A DNA stretch of 64,000 bases from Clostridium acetobutylicum ATCC 824 (GCF_000008765.1 NC_003030.1:1708001-1772000), one strand, 5' to 3'; positions 43,466-52,604 are shown, counted from the first letter of the stretch. Numbers and translations: made by a program. Notes: a model not told the origin generated them from the letters alone.

Positions 43466-44788
43466 TTAAGCTGTATGGGATTTTTTGAAAATATGAATTA
43501 AATATCCTAGTATAAGACCTATTAGTGCAGGCACAATCCAGCCAAGTCCTTTTGTGTAAAGAGGCAAAAGATTAAAGGTACTATTTATAGTACTAGATTT
43601 TATCAATGTTTGATTTAAAGAATCTAAAATACTAAAAATACCAGTGAAAGACATTCCTAAGATATAAACATATTTTGAACCTTTAAATAAATTACTTAGT
43701 AAAAACATTATCATAAGTATTATTGCCATAGGGTAAATTGCATTTAAAACTGGGACAGAAATAGAAAGTATTTTTGTTAAACCAATGTTTGCAAAAAGCA
43801 TACTTAAGAAAGCGAAAATAAATACCCAGGTCTTATAGGATAATTTGTTTTTGGTTAAAGTTGTAAAATATTCACTGCAGGAGGTTATTAAGCCTGTAGC
43901 TGTATTAAGACATGCAAGTGAAAATATTACACCAAGTATTATTATTCCATAATGTCCAAATAAGTGAGATGCAGCACTTGTTAGAATTTCACCGCCATTT
44001 TGAGCATTTAAGGAAATAGTTCTGCTTGAGGCTCCCACATAAGAGAGCATAGCATAAATTATTATAAGCATAGCACCTACAATTAGACCTGCTTTAATTG
44101 AGTAAGATATTATAGATTTTTCACTTTTAACTCCCATAGATTTTAAAGTGGATGAAATTACAATTCCAAAGTTTAAAGCAGCGATTACGTCCATTGTTAG
44201 ATAGCCATCTGAAAAGCCCTTAAAAAATGGAAAGGACGAATAGTCTCCCTTTGGAGTTCCAAAAGCGCCTATAGGAGTTATAAGGCTTTTTATAAATACT
44301 ATAAAAATTAGTACTAGCAATATAGGGGTTAGTACTTTTCCTAAACGATTTACAAGTTTGGAAGGTGTTAAACTAAGCCAAAATGCAATTGAAAAATATA
44401 TTAAGGTGTATATTAAAAGTGGTATTGGACTTGAAGCAAGGCTTTTTGGTAAGAATGGTGATACGCCCATTGTAAAAGCAAGGCTTCCTGTCCTTGGAAT
44501 TCCTAAAAAAGGTCCTATTGATAAATAAATTAATGCAGTAAATATTAGTGCAAAGGTTGGATTTACATGTGCTGCAAGGTTAAACAAGCCCTTAGATTTA
44601 GATACAATTATTACAGCTAAAATAGGTAGTCCAACAGCGGTGATAATAAATCCGCTAAAAGCTATCCATACATATTTTCCAGATAGTTGTCCTAAAAATG
44701 GTGGAAATATTAGGTTTCCAGCGCCAAAGAACATTGAGAAAAGAAGTAGACCTACAAAAAATGTGTTTTTCTTAGATAATTCTTTCAT
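43466..44788 (-). CDS. brnQ: Branched-chain amino acid transporter BrnQ
   Basis: A 440-residue LIVCS-family (branched-chain amino acid:cation symporter) protein with about twelve helices. The N-terminus reads FFVGLLLFSMFFGAGNLIFPP, the family mark, with GIPRTGSLAFTMGVSPF and LACLNTATGLITSCSEYF further on. ATG 44788 follows GGGAGG; the frame opens 18 bases earlier. A T-box leader upstream ties expression to an uncharged branched-chain tRNA, fitting an importer for Ile, Leu or Val. It is alone on its transcript. Confidence 0.95.
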   Translation of the reverse strand: MKELSKKNTFFVGLLLFSMFFGAGNLIFPPFLGQLSGKYVWIAFSGFIITAVGLPILAVIIVSKSKGLFNLAAHVNPTFALIFTALIYLSIGPFLGIPRTGSLAFTMGVSPFLPKSLASSPIPLLIYTLIYFSIAFWLSLTPSKLVNRLGKVLTPILLVLIFIVFIKSLITPIGAFGTPKGDYSSFPFFKGFSDGYLTMDVIAALNFGIVISSTLKSMGVKSEKSIISYSIKAGLIVGAMLIIIYAMLSYVGASSRTISLNAQNGGEILTSAASHLFGHYGIIILGVIFSLACLNTATGLITSCSEYFTTLTKNKLSYKTWVFIFAFLSMLFANIGLTKILSISVPVLNAIYPMAIILMIMFLLSNLFKGSKYVYILGMSFTGIFSILDSLNQTLIKSSTINSTFNLLPLYTKGLGWIVPALIGLILGYLIHIFKKSHTA

Positions 44789-44832
44789 TGTTATTATGCC
44801 TCCCAAAATTGTAATTTTAAAATTTATATAAT

Positions 44833-45125
44833 AAAAAAACCCGTCCCAATAAAGGGACGAGTTATACTCGCGTTACCACCCTGATTCCATAAATAATTAA
44901 TTTATGGCAGCTCAAAACACGTACGCTATTGATACGCTTTCTTTTTAACGGTGGAAATCCGGTAAAACTTACTTAAATTATAAGTTTCAGTTTCACTTCT
45001 CAAGAAGGATTTTCGGATATATTCTGAACACTAACTTTCACCAAGCGTTAGCTCTCTTATGGTATTTACTTTAGAGTAAATATTTAGAACAGATATATAG
45101 CTTACTCTTTTCTTTCATAGAATTT
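44833..45125 (-). promoter_or_regulatory. T-box riboswitch of brnQ
   Basis: On the minus strand the leader has the T-box sequence GGGTGGTAACGCGAG (44881-44867) and a terminator with arms CTCGTCCC / GGGACGGG and seven T (about 44862-44834). A long stem I region lies upstream (44940-45120) with AAGCGTTAGCTC-type complementarity around its apex. Uncharged tRNA binding would favour the antiterminator. The specifier codon is not fixed; an ATC (Ile) near 45020 is a candidate. Confidence 0.93.
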
Positions 45126-45131
45126 ATATAT

Positions 45132-45160
45132 CTTATACCATAAAGTTTTTTAAATGTAAA
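45132..45160 (-). promoter_or_regulatory. Promoter of the T-box leader
   Basis: Minus-strand TTTACA (45160-45155), 17 bases, TATAAG (45137-45132) with TG one base before. Confidence 0.65.
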
Positions 45161-45482
45161 TAATTTATGAATATCATAATATTAATGATAAAGCATAAAT
45201 ACAATCAAAATAATTAAAAAATCAATAAATAGTAATTAAAATACCTATAAATAACGCTAAATATTAATAAAGAAGTAATAATACAATATTACAAACTTAA
45301 AAGCCTTATGAATGTGTAGGGAATTTTAAAACATAGAAATGATATTAAGCAAATTGAAGAAATTAATAGATTTCTTAAGGATACATGATGAAAATTTACT
45401 ATTTACTATAAAATTAGAAGGAGATTACATTACAAAATACTGATTTTGTTGTATGATGTTTTGAGATGTATTTTTTGTTAGG
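45161..45482. other. Intergenic region before the MATE gene
   Basis: About 320 AT-rich bases. It has a few short frames without ribosome sites and no structured element that I could identify. Confidence 0.5.
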
Positions 45483-46872
45483 ATGATGTTTATGGCTTTA
45501 GTAAGAAAAGATGTAGTTAAACTTGCAGCTCCAATTTTTGTTGAACAGTTATTTGTAACTCTTATGGGAATGATAAATACTATGATGGCTGGACACATAG
45601 GTAAAGAAGCTGTTTCAGCTATAGGTATGATTGACTCAATAAACAATATATTTATAGCTTTTTTTTCAGCGCTTGCGGTAGGGGGCACAGTGGTTGTAGC
45701 TCAATATATTGGACAAAACAATATAAAGAAAGCAAATGAGAGCACCAAGCAGGCACTTTATTCTACTATTATAATAGCTTTTGTTATAACTATTATAATG
45801 GCTATACTCAAAGGACCTCTTTTGGGATTTTTGTTTGGAAGTGCTGAAAAAGAAGTTATATTAGATGCAAACAGTTATTTTGGTATAACGCTTCTTACTT
45901 ATCCTCTTATAACTATAGATTTAGTATCTAATGGGATATTAAGAGGTGCAGGAGATACCAAAACTCCTATGAAAATTTCCATACTTATGAATGTATTAAA
46001 TGTGGCATTTACAGCATTATTTATATGGGGAATAAAAATCAATGGCACTGTTGTAGTGAAAAGTCTAGGAATTACAGGTGCTGCTCTTGGTATTGCCACA
46101 GCCAGAACAATAGGCGGTATAATTATACTTATAGTTATGGTTAGAGGATCTAGAATAGTTCAGCTTAAAAAACTAACGGAATTTAAATTTGATATGACAC
46201 TTCTTAAGCCAATATTTGGAATAGGAGTACCAGCCAGTGTAGAATCACTATTATTCAATGGTGGGAAACTTATTATGCAGATTTTTATAGTTGGAATGGG
46301 AACGGTAGCTATGGCTTCTAACACTATTGTAAATTCAATATCAAATTTCTTGAATATACCTGGAAACTCTCTTGTCATTGCAGCCACGGCTTTAGTAGGA
46401 CAACATATGGGAAGAGATGATGATAAAGGAGCAGAGAAGTGTCTTTCGTATATAACAAAGCTATCAACTGTTCTTTTAGCCATAGTTGGTATCTTATCTA
46501 TTCTTTTTTCAAGACATTTACCTTCCCCTGTATACTGGAAATAATGATATTATAAAGTTGTCATCTAAAGTATTAATTGCCAATGCATTTGCCATGATTA
46601 TATGGTCTTCGGCATTTACTTTACCAGCAGGGCTTAAGGGAGCTGGTGATGCTAAATATACCATGGTTACTTCAATAATAGGAATGTGGCTTTTTAGGAT
46701 AGTTCTTGGAAACTTCCTTGGAAATACAATGAAGTTTGGACTTTTGGGAATTTTTCTTGGTATGTACACTGACTGGCTTGTAAGAGGAATTTTGTATATA
46801 ATAAGATTTAGAAGCGGAAAGTGGAAGAATCATGTTGTAGTTAAAAGAGTGAAGACTTCAGTTAAAGCCTAA
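45483..46872 (+). pseudogene. MATE multidrug/metabolite exporter, split by a frameshift
   Basis: Frame 1 (45483-46544) encodes about 353 residues of a MATE transporter with helices and family motifs such as MAGHIGKEAVSAIG, NGILRGAGDTKTP, FGIGVPASVESLLFNGG and ATALVGQHMGR. At a CCCC run (46525-46528) one base too many moves the protein into frame 2 (to 46872), which continues LYTGNND, TLPAGLKGAGDAKYTM and FLGMYTDWLVRGI, ending normally. Removing one C restores one open frame of about 460 residues. So it is a single-base disruption, either a genuine mutation or a sequence error. Start near ATG 45483 or a few codons later. Confidence 0.85.
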
Positions 46873-46892
46873 TTAATCATGTCATATAAACT

Positions 46893-46938
46893 GATTTTAG
46901 AACACTGCTTTAAATATTTAAGGCAGTGTTCTAAAATT
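46893..46938 (+). terminator. Terminator after the MATE gene
   Basis: ATTTTAGAACACTGC / GCAGTGTTCTAAAAT perfect 15-base arms. Confidence 0.85.
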
Positions 46939-46983
46939 ATATGAAATAAATATTTAAATTATTTTTAGAAGTGGAGGAAGTAA

Positions 46984-48723
46984 ATGAAAGTATTTAAGAA
47001 ATTTATTAAGTATTATAAACCGTATAAATTTTTATTTTTTACAGATATGATTTGTGCACTTATAGTTTGTTTGGTTGATTTATCCTTTCCAATAATTTTA
47101 AGTTATCTTTCTAAGAATTTTTTCATTAAGGATAGAGATACAGTATTAACAGGTATTATTTATATTGCAGTAGGACTAGCAATTATGTATGTGGCAAAAT
47201 ATTTTTGTCAGTATTTTATAGCTTCCTGGGGGCATATTATGGGAGCCAGGATGGAAACAGATATGAGACAGGATTTATTTTATCATCTTCAAATGCTTCC
47301 ATTTTCATATTATGATGAAAACAATACGGGAGAAATGATGTCTAAACTTGTTTCTGATCTTTTTGATATATCAGAGCTTGCACATCATGGACCAGAAAAT
47401 GTATTTATTTCAGCACTTAAGATATTAGGATCTTTTGTTATTCTAATGATGATTAACGTTAAGATGACTTTTATATTATTTGTTGTGACTTTAATTATGG
47501 TTATTTTCTCTATAAACAGAAATACAAAAATGCAAAAGATATTTTTTGACAATAGAAAGAAAATAGCTAATGTAAATTCTTCAGTCCAGGATAGTCTTGA
47601 GGGTATAAGAGTTGTAAAATCCTTTGCTAATGAGTCTGTTGAACAGAAAAAATTTGATGTGAGCAATAATAACTACTTAAAATCAAAGGTTAAATCCTAT
47701 AAGGCAATGGGAGAATTTATTGCTGGAAGCTCACTTTTTCAGGGAATGCTTTATCTTTCAATTATAGTGTCAGGTGCTGTATTTATAAAGGACGGTACTT
47801 TAAAAATATCAGATTTGGCTATATACGCATTGTATATAAATATATTTATTAATCCTATTGATGTACTTATAAACTTTATGGAGCAATTTCAAAAGGGATA
47901 TGCTGGATTTAAAAGATTTATAGAGGTCGTTGAAACTAAACCAAGTATATTAGATAAACCTGGAGCAGAGGAAATTAAAAATGTGAAGGGTAATATAAAA
48001 TTTAAAGATGTATGCTTTAAGTATGATGACGCTCACGAGGTAATTCACAACCTTAATATAAATATAGACGCTGGTAAGACAGTTGCTCTTGTTGGACCAT
48101 CAGGCGGAGGAAAGACTACAATATGTTCACTACTTCCTAGATTTTATGATGTTACCTCAGGTTCAATAACTATTGATGATAATGATATAAGGGACGTTAC
48201 TCTTAATTCACTTAGAAATGCAATTGGTGTAGTACAACAGGATGTATATATCTTCTCAGGCACTATAAGGGACAACATAGCGTATGGAAGACCAGAAGCT
48301 TCAGAAGAAGAAGTTATTGAAGCTGCAAAAGGAGCCAATATTCATGATTATATAATGAGTCTTGAAGATGGTTATGATACATTTGTTGGAGAGAGGGGAG
48401 TTAAGCTCTCAGGAGGACAAAAACAAAGAATTTCTATAGCAAGGGTATTTCTTAAGAATCCTCCAATACTTATTTTGGATGAAGCAACTTCAGCTCTTGA
48501 TAATGAAAGCGAGAAATATATACAAAAGTCATTAGAAAAACTTTCATCAGGAAGGACAAGTATTGTAATAGCCCACAGATTAAGTACCATAAGAAATGCA
48601 GATGAAATAATAGTTATAAAAGATAGAGGGATAAAGGAAAAAGGAAATCATGAAGAGCTTCTAAAAAAGGGAGGAGTCTATTCTTACTACTACAACATGC
48701 AGTTTGAGGGGCTTAATGCTTAA
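46984..48723 (+). CDS. ABC exporter half-transporter (MsbA/LmrA type)
   Basis: A 579-residue fused membrane and ATPase protein: six helices in residues 1-310, then a nucleotide-binding domain. Walker A GPSGGGKTT (371-379), signature LSGGQKQR (about 475), Walker B ILILDEATSALD and H-loop IAHRLSTI are all intact. It works as a homodimer or with a partner to export lipids or drugs. It starts at ATG 46984 after GGAGG and stands alone beside the broken MATE gene, so two exporters are adjacent. Substrate unknown. Confidence 0.94.
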   Translation: MKVFKKFIKYYKPYKFLFFTDMICALIVCLVDLSFPIILSYLSKNFFIKDRDTVLTGIIYIAVGLAIMYVAKYFCQYFIASWGHIMGARMETDMRQDLFYHLQMLPFSYYDENNTGEMMSKLVSDLFDISELAHHGPENVFISALKILGSFVILMMINVKMTFILFVVTLIMVIFSINRNTKMQKIFFDNRKKIANVNSSVQDSLEGIRVVKSFANESVEQKKFDVSNNNYLKSKVKSYKAMGEFIAGSSLFQGMLYLSIIVSGAVFIKDGTLKISDLAIYALYINIFINPIDVLINFMEQFQKGYAGFKRFIEVVETKPSILDKPGAEEIKNVKGNIKFKDVCFKYDDAHEVIHNLNINIDAGKTVALVGPSGGGKTTICSLLPRFYDVTSGSITIDDNDIRDVTLNSLRNAIGVVQQDVYIFSGTIRDNIAYGRPEASEEEVIEAAKGANIHDYIMSLEDGYDTFVGERGVKLSGGQKQRISIARVFLKNPPILILDEATSALDNESEKYIQKSLEKLSSGRTSIVIAHRLSTIRNADEIIVIKDRGIKEKGNHEELLKKGGVYSYYYNMQFEGLNA

Positions 48724-48744
48724 AAAACAATGATGTAATAATGA

Positions 48745-48783
48745 AAAAAACAGTGTGCTATAAATCTAACACACTGTTTTTTA
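48745..48783. terminator. Bidirectional terminator after the ABC exporter
   Basis: AAAAAACAGTGTG / CACACTGTTTTTT hairpin between converging genes. Confidence 0.85.
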
Positions 48784-49551
48784 TATATGAACTATACGCT
48801 TATAGCTTTTAGTGATGCATAATTTAATACTCCTTTTAACTAATAAATCATTACTTATTTTCCAACTATGATTATCTGGAGATGCATGTCTATTGTATAC
48901 ATAGTTGAATTTACTACAGGAGTATATTTTAATTCCTAAATTATTGCATTGAGATAATAAATCTATATCCTCTCCATTATTTAAACTATTAAACTTAACC
49001 TTATTAAAAATGCTTTTTTTCATCACAAAGGTAGCACCTGCTACACTTGTTGCATAGGTGTTTTCATTGCCCTGACACCACAGATTTAAAAGCGTTCTAT
49101 CCTCAAAGTATATAAAATGAGTTGCCTTACCAATAATACTAGCATCAGTATAGTTAAATGCATTCATTGAATCTAAGATGTAATGGGAACCATAATAATC
49201 ATCATCATCCATTTTAGCAATATAGTTGTAATTAGATTTACTTATCGCTAAATTTAAGCATTCTCCTAAGGAATAAGAAGAATCTACTTTAAAAAGCTTT
49301 AAGTTCTTTGTTTTTGAAAAATAATTCTTGTACAATGAGGTTTGAAGCTTTGTATCATTTAATATAATTATAAACTCTTTTTTGGGATACAAACATCTGC
49401 GAAAATTATCCATTATATTCTTTATATATTTTTGTTTGTTAGTTACTGTTATTATTGTGATTCCAGGTTTTTTTGCGGAATCATACATGTATCTCAAAGC
49501 TAGAACTTTTTCTTTTTCGTACAAAAAGTTATCAGTTACAATTTTAATCAC
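48781..49551 (-). CDS. Glycosyltransferase family 2-like protein B
   Basis: A 256-residue GT-A fold glycosyltransferase. A nucleotide-binding PGITIITVTNKQKYIKNI starts the domain, and the metal-binding aspartates are in NYIAKMDDDDYYG; further parts are GATFVMKKSIF and NGEDIDLLSQC. A paralog lies upstream by four bases (49556-50308) with the same pattern. Both lack membrane helices. Clostridial relatives appear near surface or spore-coat polysaccharide genes, but the substrate is unknown. This copy is the second in the operon. It starts at ATG 49551. Confidence 0.85.
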   Translation of the reverse strand: MIKIVTDNFLYEKEKVLALRYMYDSAKKPGITIITVTNKQKYIKNIMDNFRRCLYPKKEFIIILNDTKLQTSLYKNYFSKTKNLKLFKVDSSYSLGECLNLAISKSNYNYIAKMDDDDYYGSHYILDSMNAFNYTDASIIGKATHFIYFEDRTLLNLWCQGNENTYATSVAGATFVMKKSIFNKVKFNSLNNGEDIDLLSQCNNLGIKIYSCSKFNYVYNRHASPDNHSWKISNDLLVKRSIKLCITKSYKRIVHI

Positions 49552-49555
49552 CTTC

Positions 49556-50308
49556 CTATATTTTTACTATTGGAATGTAATTAGTGGTTTTATAAAAATG
49601 AAAATATTGTTTTTTTAGTGCTGTAGTTGGTATTTTCCAAGTATGCTCATTTAAGGACTTATGTCTCATATATACATAATTGAATGGGTCAATTGAGTAA
49701 ATTTTTATACCATGACTTGAGCAATCATCTAAAAATCCTGCATCCTCACTCATGTTGACATCTCTAAATTTATAGGTTTTAAATAATTCTTTTTTTATAA
49801 GAAAAGTTCCACCAGCAATAAAGTTGGTATAATCATAGCTTTGACTATAATTGTTAATAGATAGGTCTCTTGTGTCTTCAAAATATGTGAAGTACTTACA
49901 TTTACCTATTATTTTAGCATCCGTATAATTAAAGGCGTTAATTTCATCAGTTAAATAATTTGGGCCGTAGTAATCATCATCATCCATCTTAGCAATATAA
50001 TTGTATTTTGATTGATTAACTCCAAAATTTAAACAATATCCTAAGGAATAGCATTCATTTAGCTGAAAAACCATCACGTTTGGAATCTTTTCTGCATAAG
50101 ATTTGTAATAATCAATGTCTATATTATCTATATTAAAAATCAATATTAGCTCCTTATACCTGTAGTTTAATCTAGTATAATTTTTAATTGTATTACGAAA
50201 ATATTTAGGCTTATTGGTGGAAGTTATTATTGATATGGGAGGTTTACTTCTATTGGAAAATGTATTTCTTAAATTGATGGTGTTTAGTTTTAATTTATCA
50301 ATAGTCAT
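49556..50308 (-). CDS. Glycosyltransferase family 2-like protein A
   Basis: A 250-residue paralog of the next gene in the operon. Motifs: PISIITSTNKPKYFRNTIKNY, NYIAKMDDDDYYGPN, GGTFLIKKELF, and MSEDAGFLDDCSS as acceptor-site region. The two proteins share the order of motifs over their whole length and probably arose by duplication. Both may act in turn on one glycan. No sugar-nucleotide or flippase genes are next to them. It starts at ATG 50308. Confidence 0.85.
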   Translation of the reverse strand: MTIDKLKLNTINLRNTFSNRSKPPISIITSTNKPKYFRNTIKNYTRLNYRYKELILIFNIDNIDIDYYKSYAEKIPNVMVFQLNECYSLGYCLNFGVNQSKYNYIAKMDDDDYYGPNYLTDEINAFNYTDAKIIGKCKYFTYFEDTRDLSINNYSQSYDYTNFIAGGTFLIKKELFKTYKFRDVNMSEDAGFLDDCSSHGIKIYSIDPFNYVYMRHKSLNEHTWKIPTTALKKQYFHFYKTTNYIPIVKI

Positions 50309-50380
50309 TTAAAAATCACCTAATTTAATTTTATTATATAATATGAACTTAAAAAGCCTTGTGCTACATGTTACAAAAAT

Positions 50381-50427
50381 AAAAAGACATCTACTGCACA
50401 AAAACTTTCTGCAGCAGATGTCTTTTT
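50381..50427. terminator. Terminator between the glycosyltransferases and the secreted protein gene
   Basis: AAAAAGACATCT / AGATGTCTTTTT arms with inner CTGC/GCAG pairing. It serves the minus-strand gene that ends at 50426. Confidence 0.85.
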
Positions 50428-50821
50428 ATTTATGAGAGTTTAATTTTAGTTGTTTTAGAACTATATTAGCTTGTGATTTAGTAAGGGTTCCGTCTTGAAT
50501 CAGGGAATGCAGAGGGTTAGAAAATTTTTTTTCAAAATGATGATGGATTTTGTGTTTTTGACAATTTCGGCAATGGCAGTGTTTTTCATTTAAGACATCG
50601 AAAATTTTATCTGCCTGACTTTGATTTATGGTTTTATTTTCCACAAGTTCTTGAAGGGTATTTTTACATCTAAGCTTCATATTGTATTCAATTGATTTTT
50701 CCGGAACAGTAATTTGATGTGCAGCCAAGGAATTTTTTGTGAAAATTGTAGAAATAGAAAGTGATAAAGTTAAGGTTATTAAAAGCATTACAGTAGCTTT
50801 ATGTAGTATATTTGTTTTCAT
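50426..50821 (-). CDS. Secreted His/Cys-rich protein with repeated helical motif (YckD/DUF2680-like)
   Basis: A 131-residue protein with a signal peptide (about residues 1-33, ending near SLAAHQ). The mature part has two copies of a helical motif, LQELVENKTINQSQADKI and LHSLIQDGTLTKSQANIV, separated by a metal-binding-like stretch HCHCRNCQKHKIHHHF. The repeated motif resembles the DUF2680/YckD family. Function unknown; the His/Cys stretch could hold zinc or copper. ATG 50821 follows AAGGAGG; the frame extends back to 50992 but that would be without a site. Confidence 0.75.
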   Translation of the reverse strand: MKTNILHKATVMLLITLTLSLSISTIFTKNSLAAHQITVPEKSIEYNMKLRCKNTLQELVENKTINQSQADKIFDVLNEKHCHCRNCQKHKIHHHFEKKFSNPLHSLIQDGTLTKSQANIVLKQLKLNSHK

Positions 50822-50979
50822 TGTAAATACCTCCTTAATAAGCTTTATGTTATGTGTAGTATTTGATTTCTTAGCAAGAATATTCCATACAAAATAAAAT
50901 TTCTTTGAAAAAGTGAAGTTTTTAAGTGAATAAAAATTTCTTTGGCAGTAAAACATACTATTGAGAGGAGTGATATAAG

Positions 50980-51177
50980 GTGGATTTATCAACTCAGGAT
51001 ATATTAAAAACTAAGCTTCTTGATGTTCAGGAAAATGTAAGAGATTTTCAAGAGTATGCAAAAAGAACAGATGACAGAGAGGTTATAGAAACATTTAGAA
51101 AATTTGCAAATGAAGCAGCTATGGAGGCAAAAGAACTGCAGCAATTGATAGATAAATACAGTCAAAAAGATAAATAG
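50980..51177 (+). CDS. Small acidic helical protein, unknown
   Basis: A 65-residue protein, GTG start at 50980 with AGAGGAG nine bases upstream. It has charged amphipathic helices (LLDVQENVRDFQEYAKR, FRKFANEAAMEAKELQQL). The charge pattern suggests a coiled-coil or helical bundle; no family recognised. It is followed by a terminator, then by two small membrane-anchored genes. Possible links to the envelope are inference. Confidence 0.6.
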   Translation: MDLSTQDILKTKLLDVQENVRDFQEYAKRTDDREVIETFRKFANEAAMEAKELQQLIDKYSQKDK

Positions 51178-51193
51178 TTATAATTTTGAGTTT

Positions 51194-51221
51194 GGAGAGA
51201 AAAGAATCTCTCTATTTTTTT
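51194..51221 (+). terminator. Terminator after the 65-aa gene
   Basis: GAGAGA / TCTCTC short stem, followed by six or seven T. Confidence 0.7.
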
Positions 51222-51325
51222 GGTGAAATTTAATCTTTATGTTGTAATTGCATATTTTATTATGAAGTTGTTGTAGAAGTTACATTAAAGATGATATATA
51301 ATATAGCTAATAAGGAGGGATTTAA

Positions 51326-51529
51326 TTGCCAATAGAGTTTAAAGATGACAAGAAAAATAAGCTATTAAAATACATAGGTGCTGCTGGAGTAGGAATCGTA
51401 TCTATTTTGATGTTTTCTGCAATTAAAAAGGACAAGAGTCATAAGGAACATAAAGATATAAGAAAGAAGCTTAGTCTTAAGCAGTCCAAGAATAAGTTAA
51501 GAGAGTATTTGGATAAAACAGAAGCTTGA
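51326..51529 (+). CDS. Small membrane-anchored basic protein
   Basis: A 67-residue protein, TTG start at 51326 after AAGGAGGG. One hydrophobic helix (about 15-32, IGAAGVGIVSILMF) sits between lysine-rich ends; the C-terminal part is strongly basic and helical. Without a family I recognise. It precedes the DUF948-like gene by 33 bases, so both could be cotranscribed. Confidence 0.6.
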   Translation: MPIEFKDDKKNKLLKYIGAAGVGIVSILMFSAIKKDKSHKEHKDIRKKLSLKQSKNKLREYLDKTEA

Positions 51530-51562
51530 GACTTATAACTATAGAGTAAGAGGTGGTACAAG

Positions 51563-51898
51563 TTGTACATAAATATTTATACACTTTTTTTTGTGATACT
51601 AGGATTATTAGGAATAGTTGCTTTGGTTTTCTTAATTATACTATTAAAACGCACAGCCAGTTTAATATATAAGATAAATAAATTTTGGGATTCAAACAGC
51701 AAAAATATTTCAAGTACGGTAGAAGAAATGCCAAAAGTCTTAAAAAATGTGGGCGATATTACTGAAAATGTTAACTTGGTAAGCGAGGTTGCTACAGAAA
51801 TGACAGCTTCAATTGTTGACAAAACAGATAGAATGTTAGATGGACTAAACATATTTAAAGAAATAATAAATGTGTTAAAAAAAATATTAAAAAAATAG
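51563..51898 (+). CDS. Small membrane protein, DUF948-like
   Basis: A 111-residue protein with one N-terminal membrane helix (about residues 6-28) and a long amphipathic helix with regular hydrophobic spacing, like DUF948 proteins that follow general stress genes. TTG 51563 is the start after AGAGGTGG. It ends at a strong terminator. Role unknown; probably envelope-associated. Confidence 0.65.
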   Translation: MYINIYTLFFVILGLLGIVALVFLIILLKRTASLIYKINKFWDSNSKNISSTVEEMPKVLKNVGDITENVNLVSEVATEMTASIVDKTDRMLDGLNIFKEIINVLKKILKK

Positions 51899-51902
51899 AT
51901 TT

Positions 51903-51944
51903 AAAAAGATAAGACTATTTGATTTAATAATCTTATCTTTTTTA
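51903..51944 (+). terminator. Terminator after the DUF948-like gene
   Basis: AAAAAGATAAGA / TCTTATCTTTTTT hairpin with additional A/T pairs in the loop. Confidence 0.85.
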
Positions 51945-52046
51945 TATTCAATTATTAATTGGTTATGTTTAAGTAAAGAAAAAATACGATTGAGTTTGAA
52001 AAAAGAAGAATAAACGAATTAAGCGGTGAAAAAAATCACTTAAATG

Positions 52047-52075
52047 GTTACTTTTAATGTAAAAATATGATATAA
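52047..52075 (+). promoter_or_regulatory. Promoter of the putative non-coding RNA
   Basis: TTACTT (52047-52052), 17 bases, TATAAT (52070-52075) with an extended TG at 52067-52068. Confidence 0.6.
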
Positions 52076-52082
52076 TATGTTG

Positions 52083-52316
52083 CATTAGTTAAGAAGTATT
52101 TTGTACATTAAAATTTTAATTAAATACATTAAAATTTTAATTAAAAAGTACCTTAATTATTAAGTATACAGAATCGCTGTATACTGTGTAATGTAAAATA
52201 ATTGAGTACATATTCGATTATTTTCGTTTCCATCTTTCAATCTATGGTATTAGGATAAATTTATTATCCTACTTTTGGCGAAAGGTATGAGATTTCTCTA
52301 CTTTTCGCATTTTTTT
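52083..52316 (+). ncRNA. Putative structured non-coding RNA
   Basis: About 230 transcribed bases between a sigma-A promoter and an intrinsic terminator (52278-52316, GCGAAAGGTA / TACTTTTCGC then seven T), with no reading frame. It contains a perfect 21-base tandem duplication (52104-52124 and 52125-52145), a hairpin GTATACAG/CTGTATAC (52164-52184) and a second hairpin TAGGATAA/TTATCCTA (52251-52271). I do not recognise it as a known class. A leader with a regulatory terminator before the spore-protein gene is the alternative. Confidence 0.65.
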
Positions 52317-52409
52317 ATATTGGTATATAGAATTTTGTATAATATATGTCATATATACAAAAACTTATAAAGGGTTACTAAAATGTTTTATGAGTTGGAG
52401 TGTGAAATA

Positions 52410-52604
52410 GTGGCAAATTATAATAAAAAGCTAGTGCCAGAAAAGGCGGAAAGATTAAATAGATTTAGGATGGAAACTGCAAATGATATTGGAGTTGATT
52501 TGAAAGCAGAATACGGTTCGGATTTGACATCAAAGGAAGCTGGTTCTGTTGGAGGAAAAATGATAGATAAAATTTTGCAGGGCTACGAGGATAAAATAGA
52601 ATAG
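52410..52604 (+). CDS. Small acid-soluble spore protein, alpha/beta-type
   Basis: A 64-residue SASP that coats and protects DNA in the spore. The family signs are ANDIGVDLKAEYGSDLTSKEAG, and the ending GSVGGKMIDKI corresponds to the conserved glycine-rich region. A GTG at 52410 gives a typical start MANYNKKLVPEKAER, and GGAG lies about ten bases upstream; the frame opens at 52383 as well. The expression should be late in sporulation, under sigma G, but a convincing sigma-G box was not seen. The preceding RNA terminator ends about 95 bases upstream. Confidence 0.88.
   Translation: MANYNKKLVPEKAERLNRFRMETANDIGVDLKAEYGSDLTSKEAGSVGGKMIDKILQGYEDKIE

Noticed and set aside
46486-46872. An independent small membrane protein gene
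   Set aside because: It is the C-terminal part of the MATE transporter after the CCCC frameshift.
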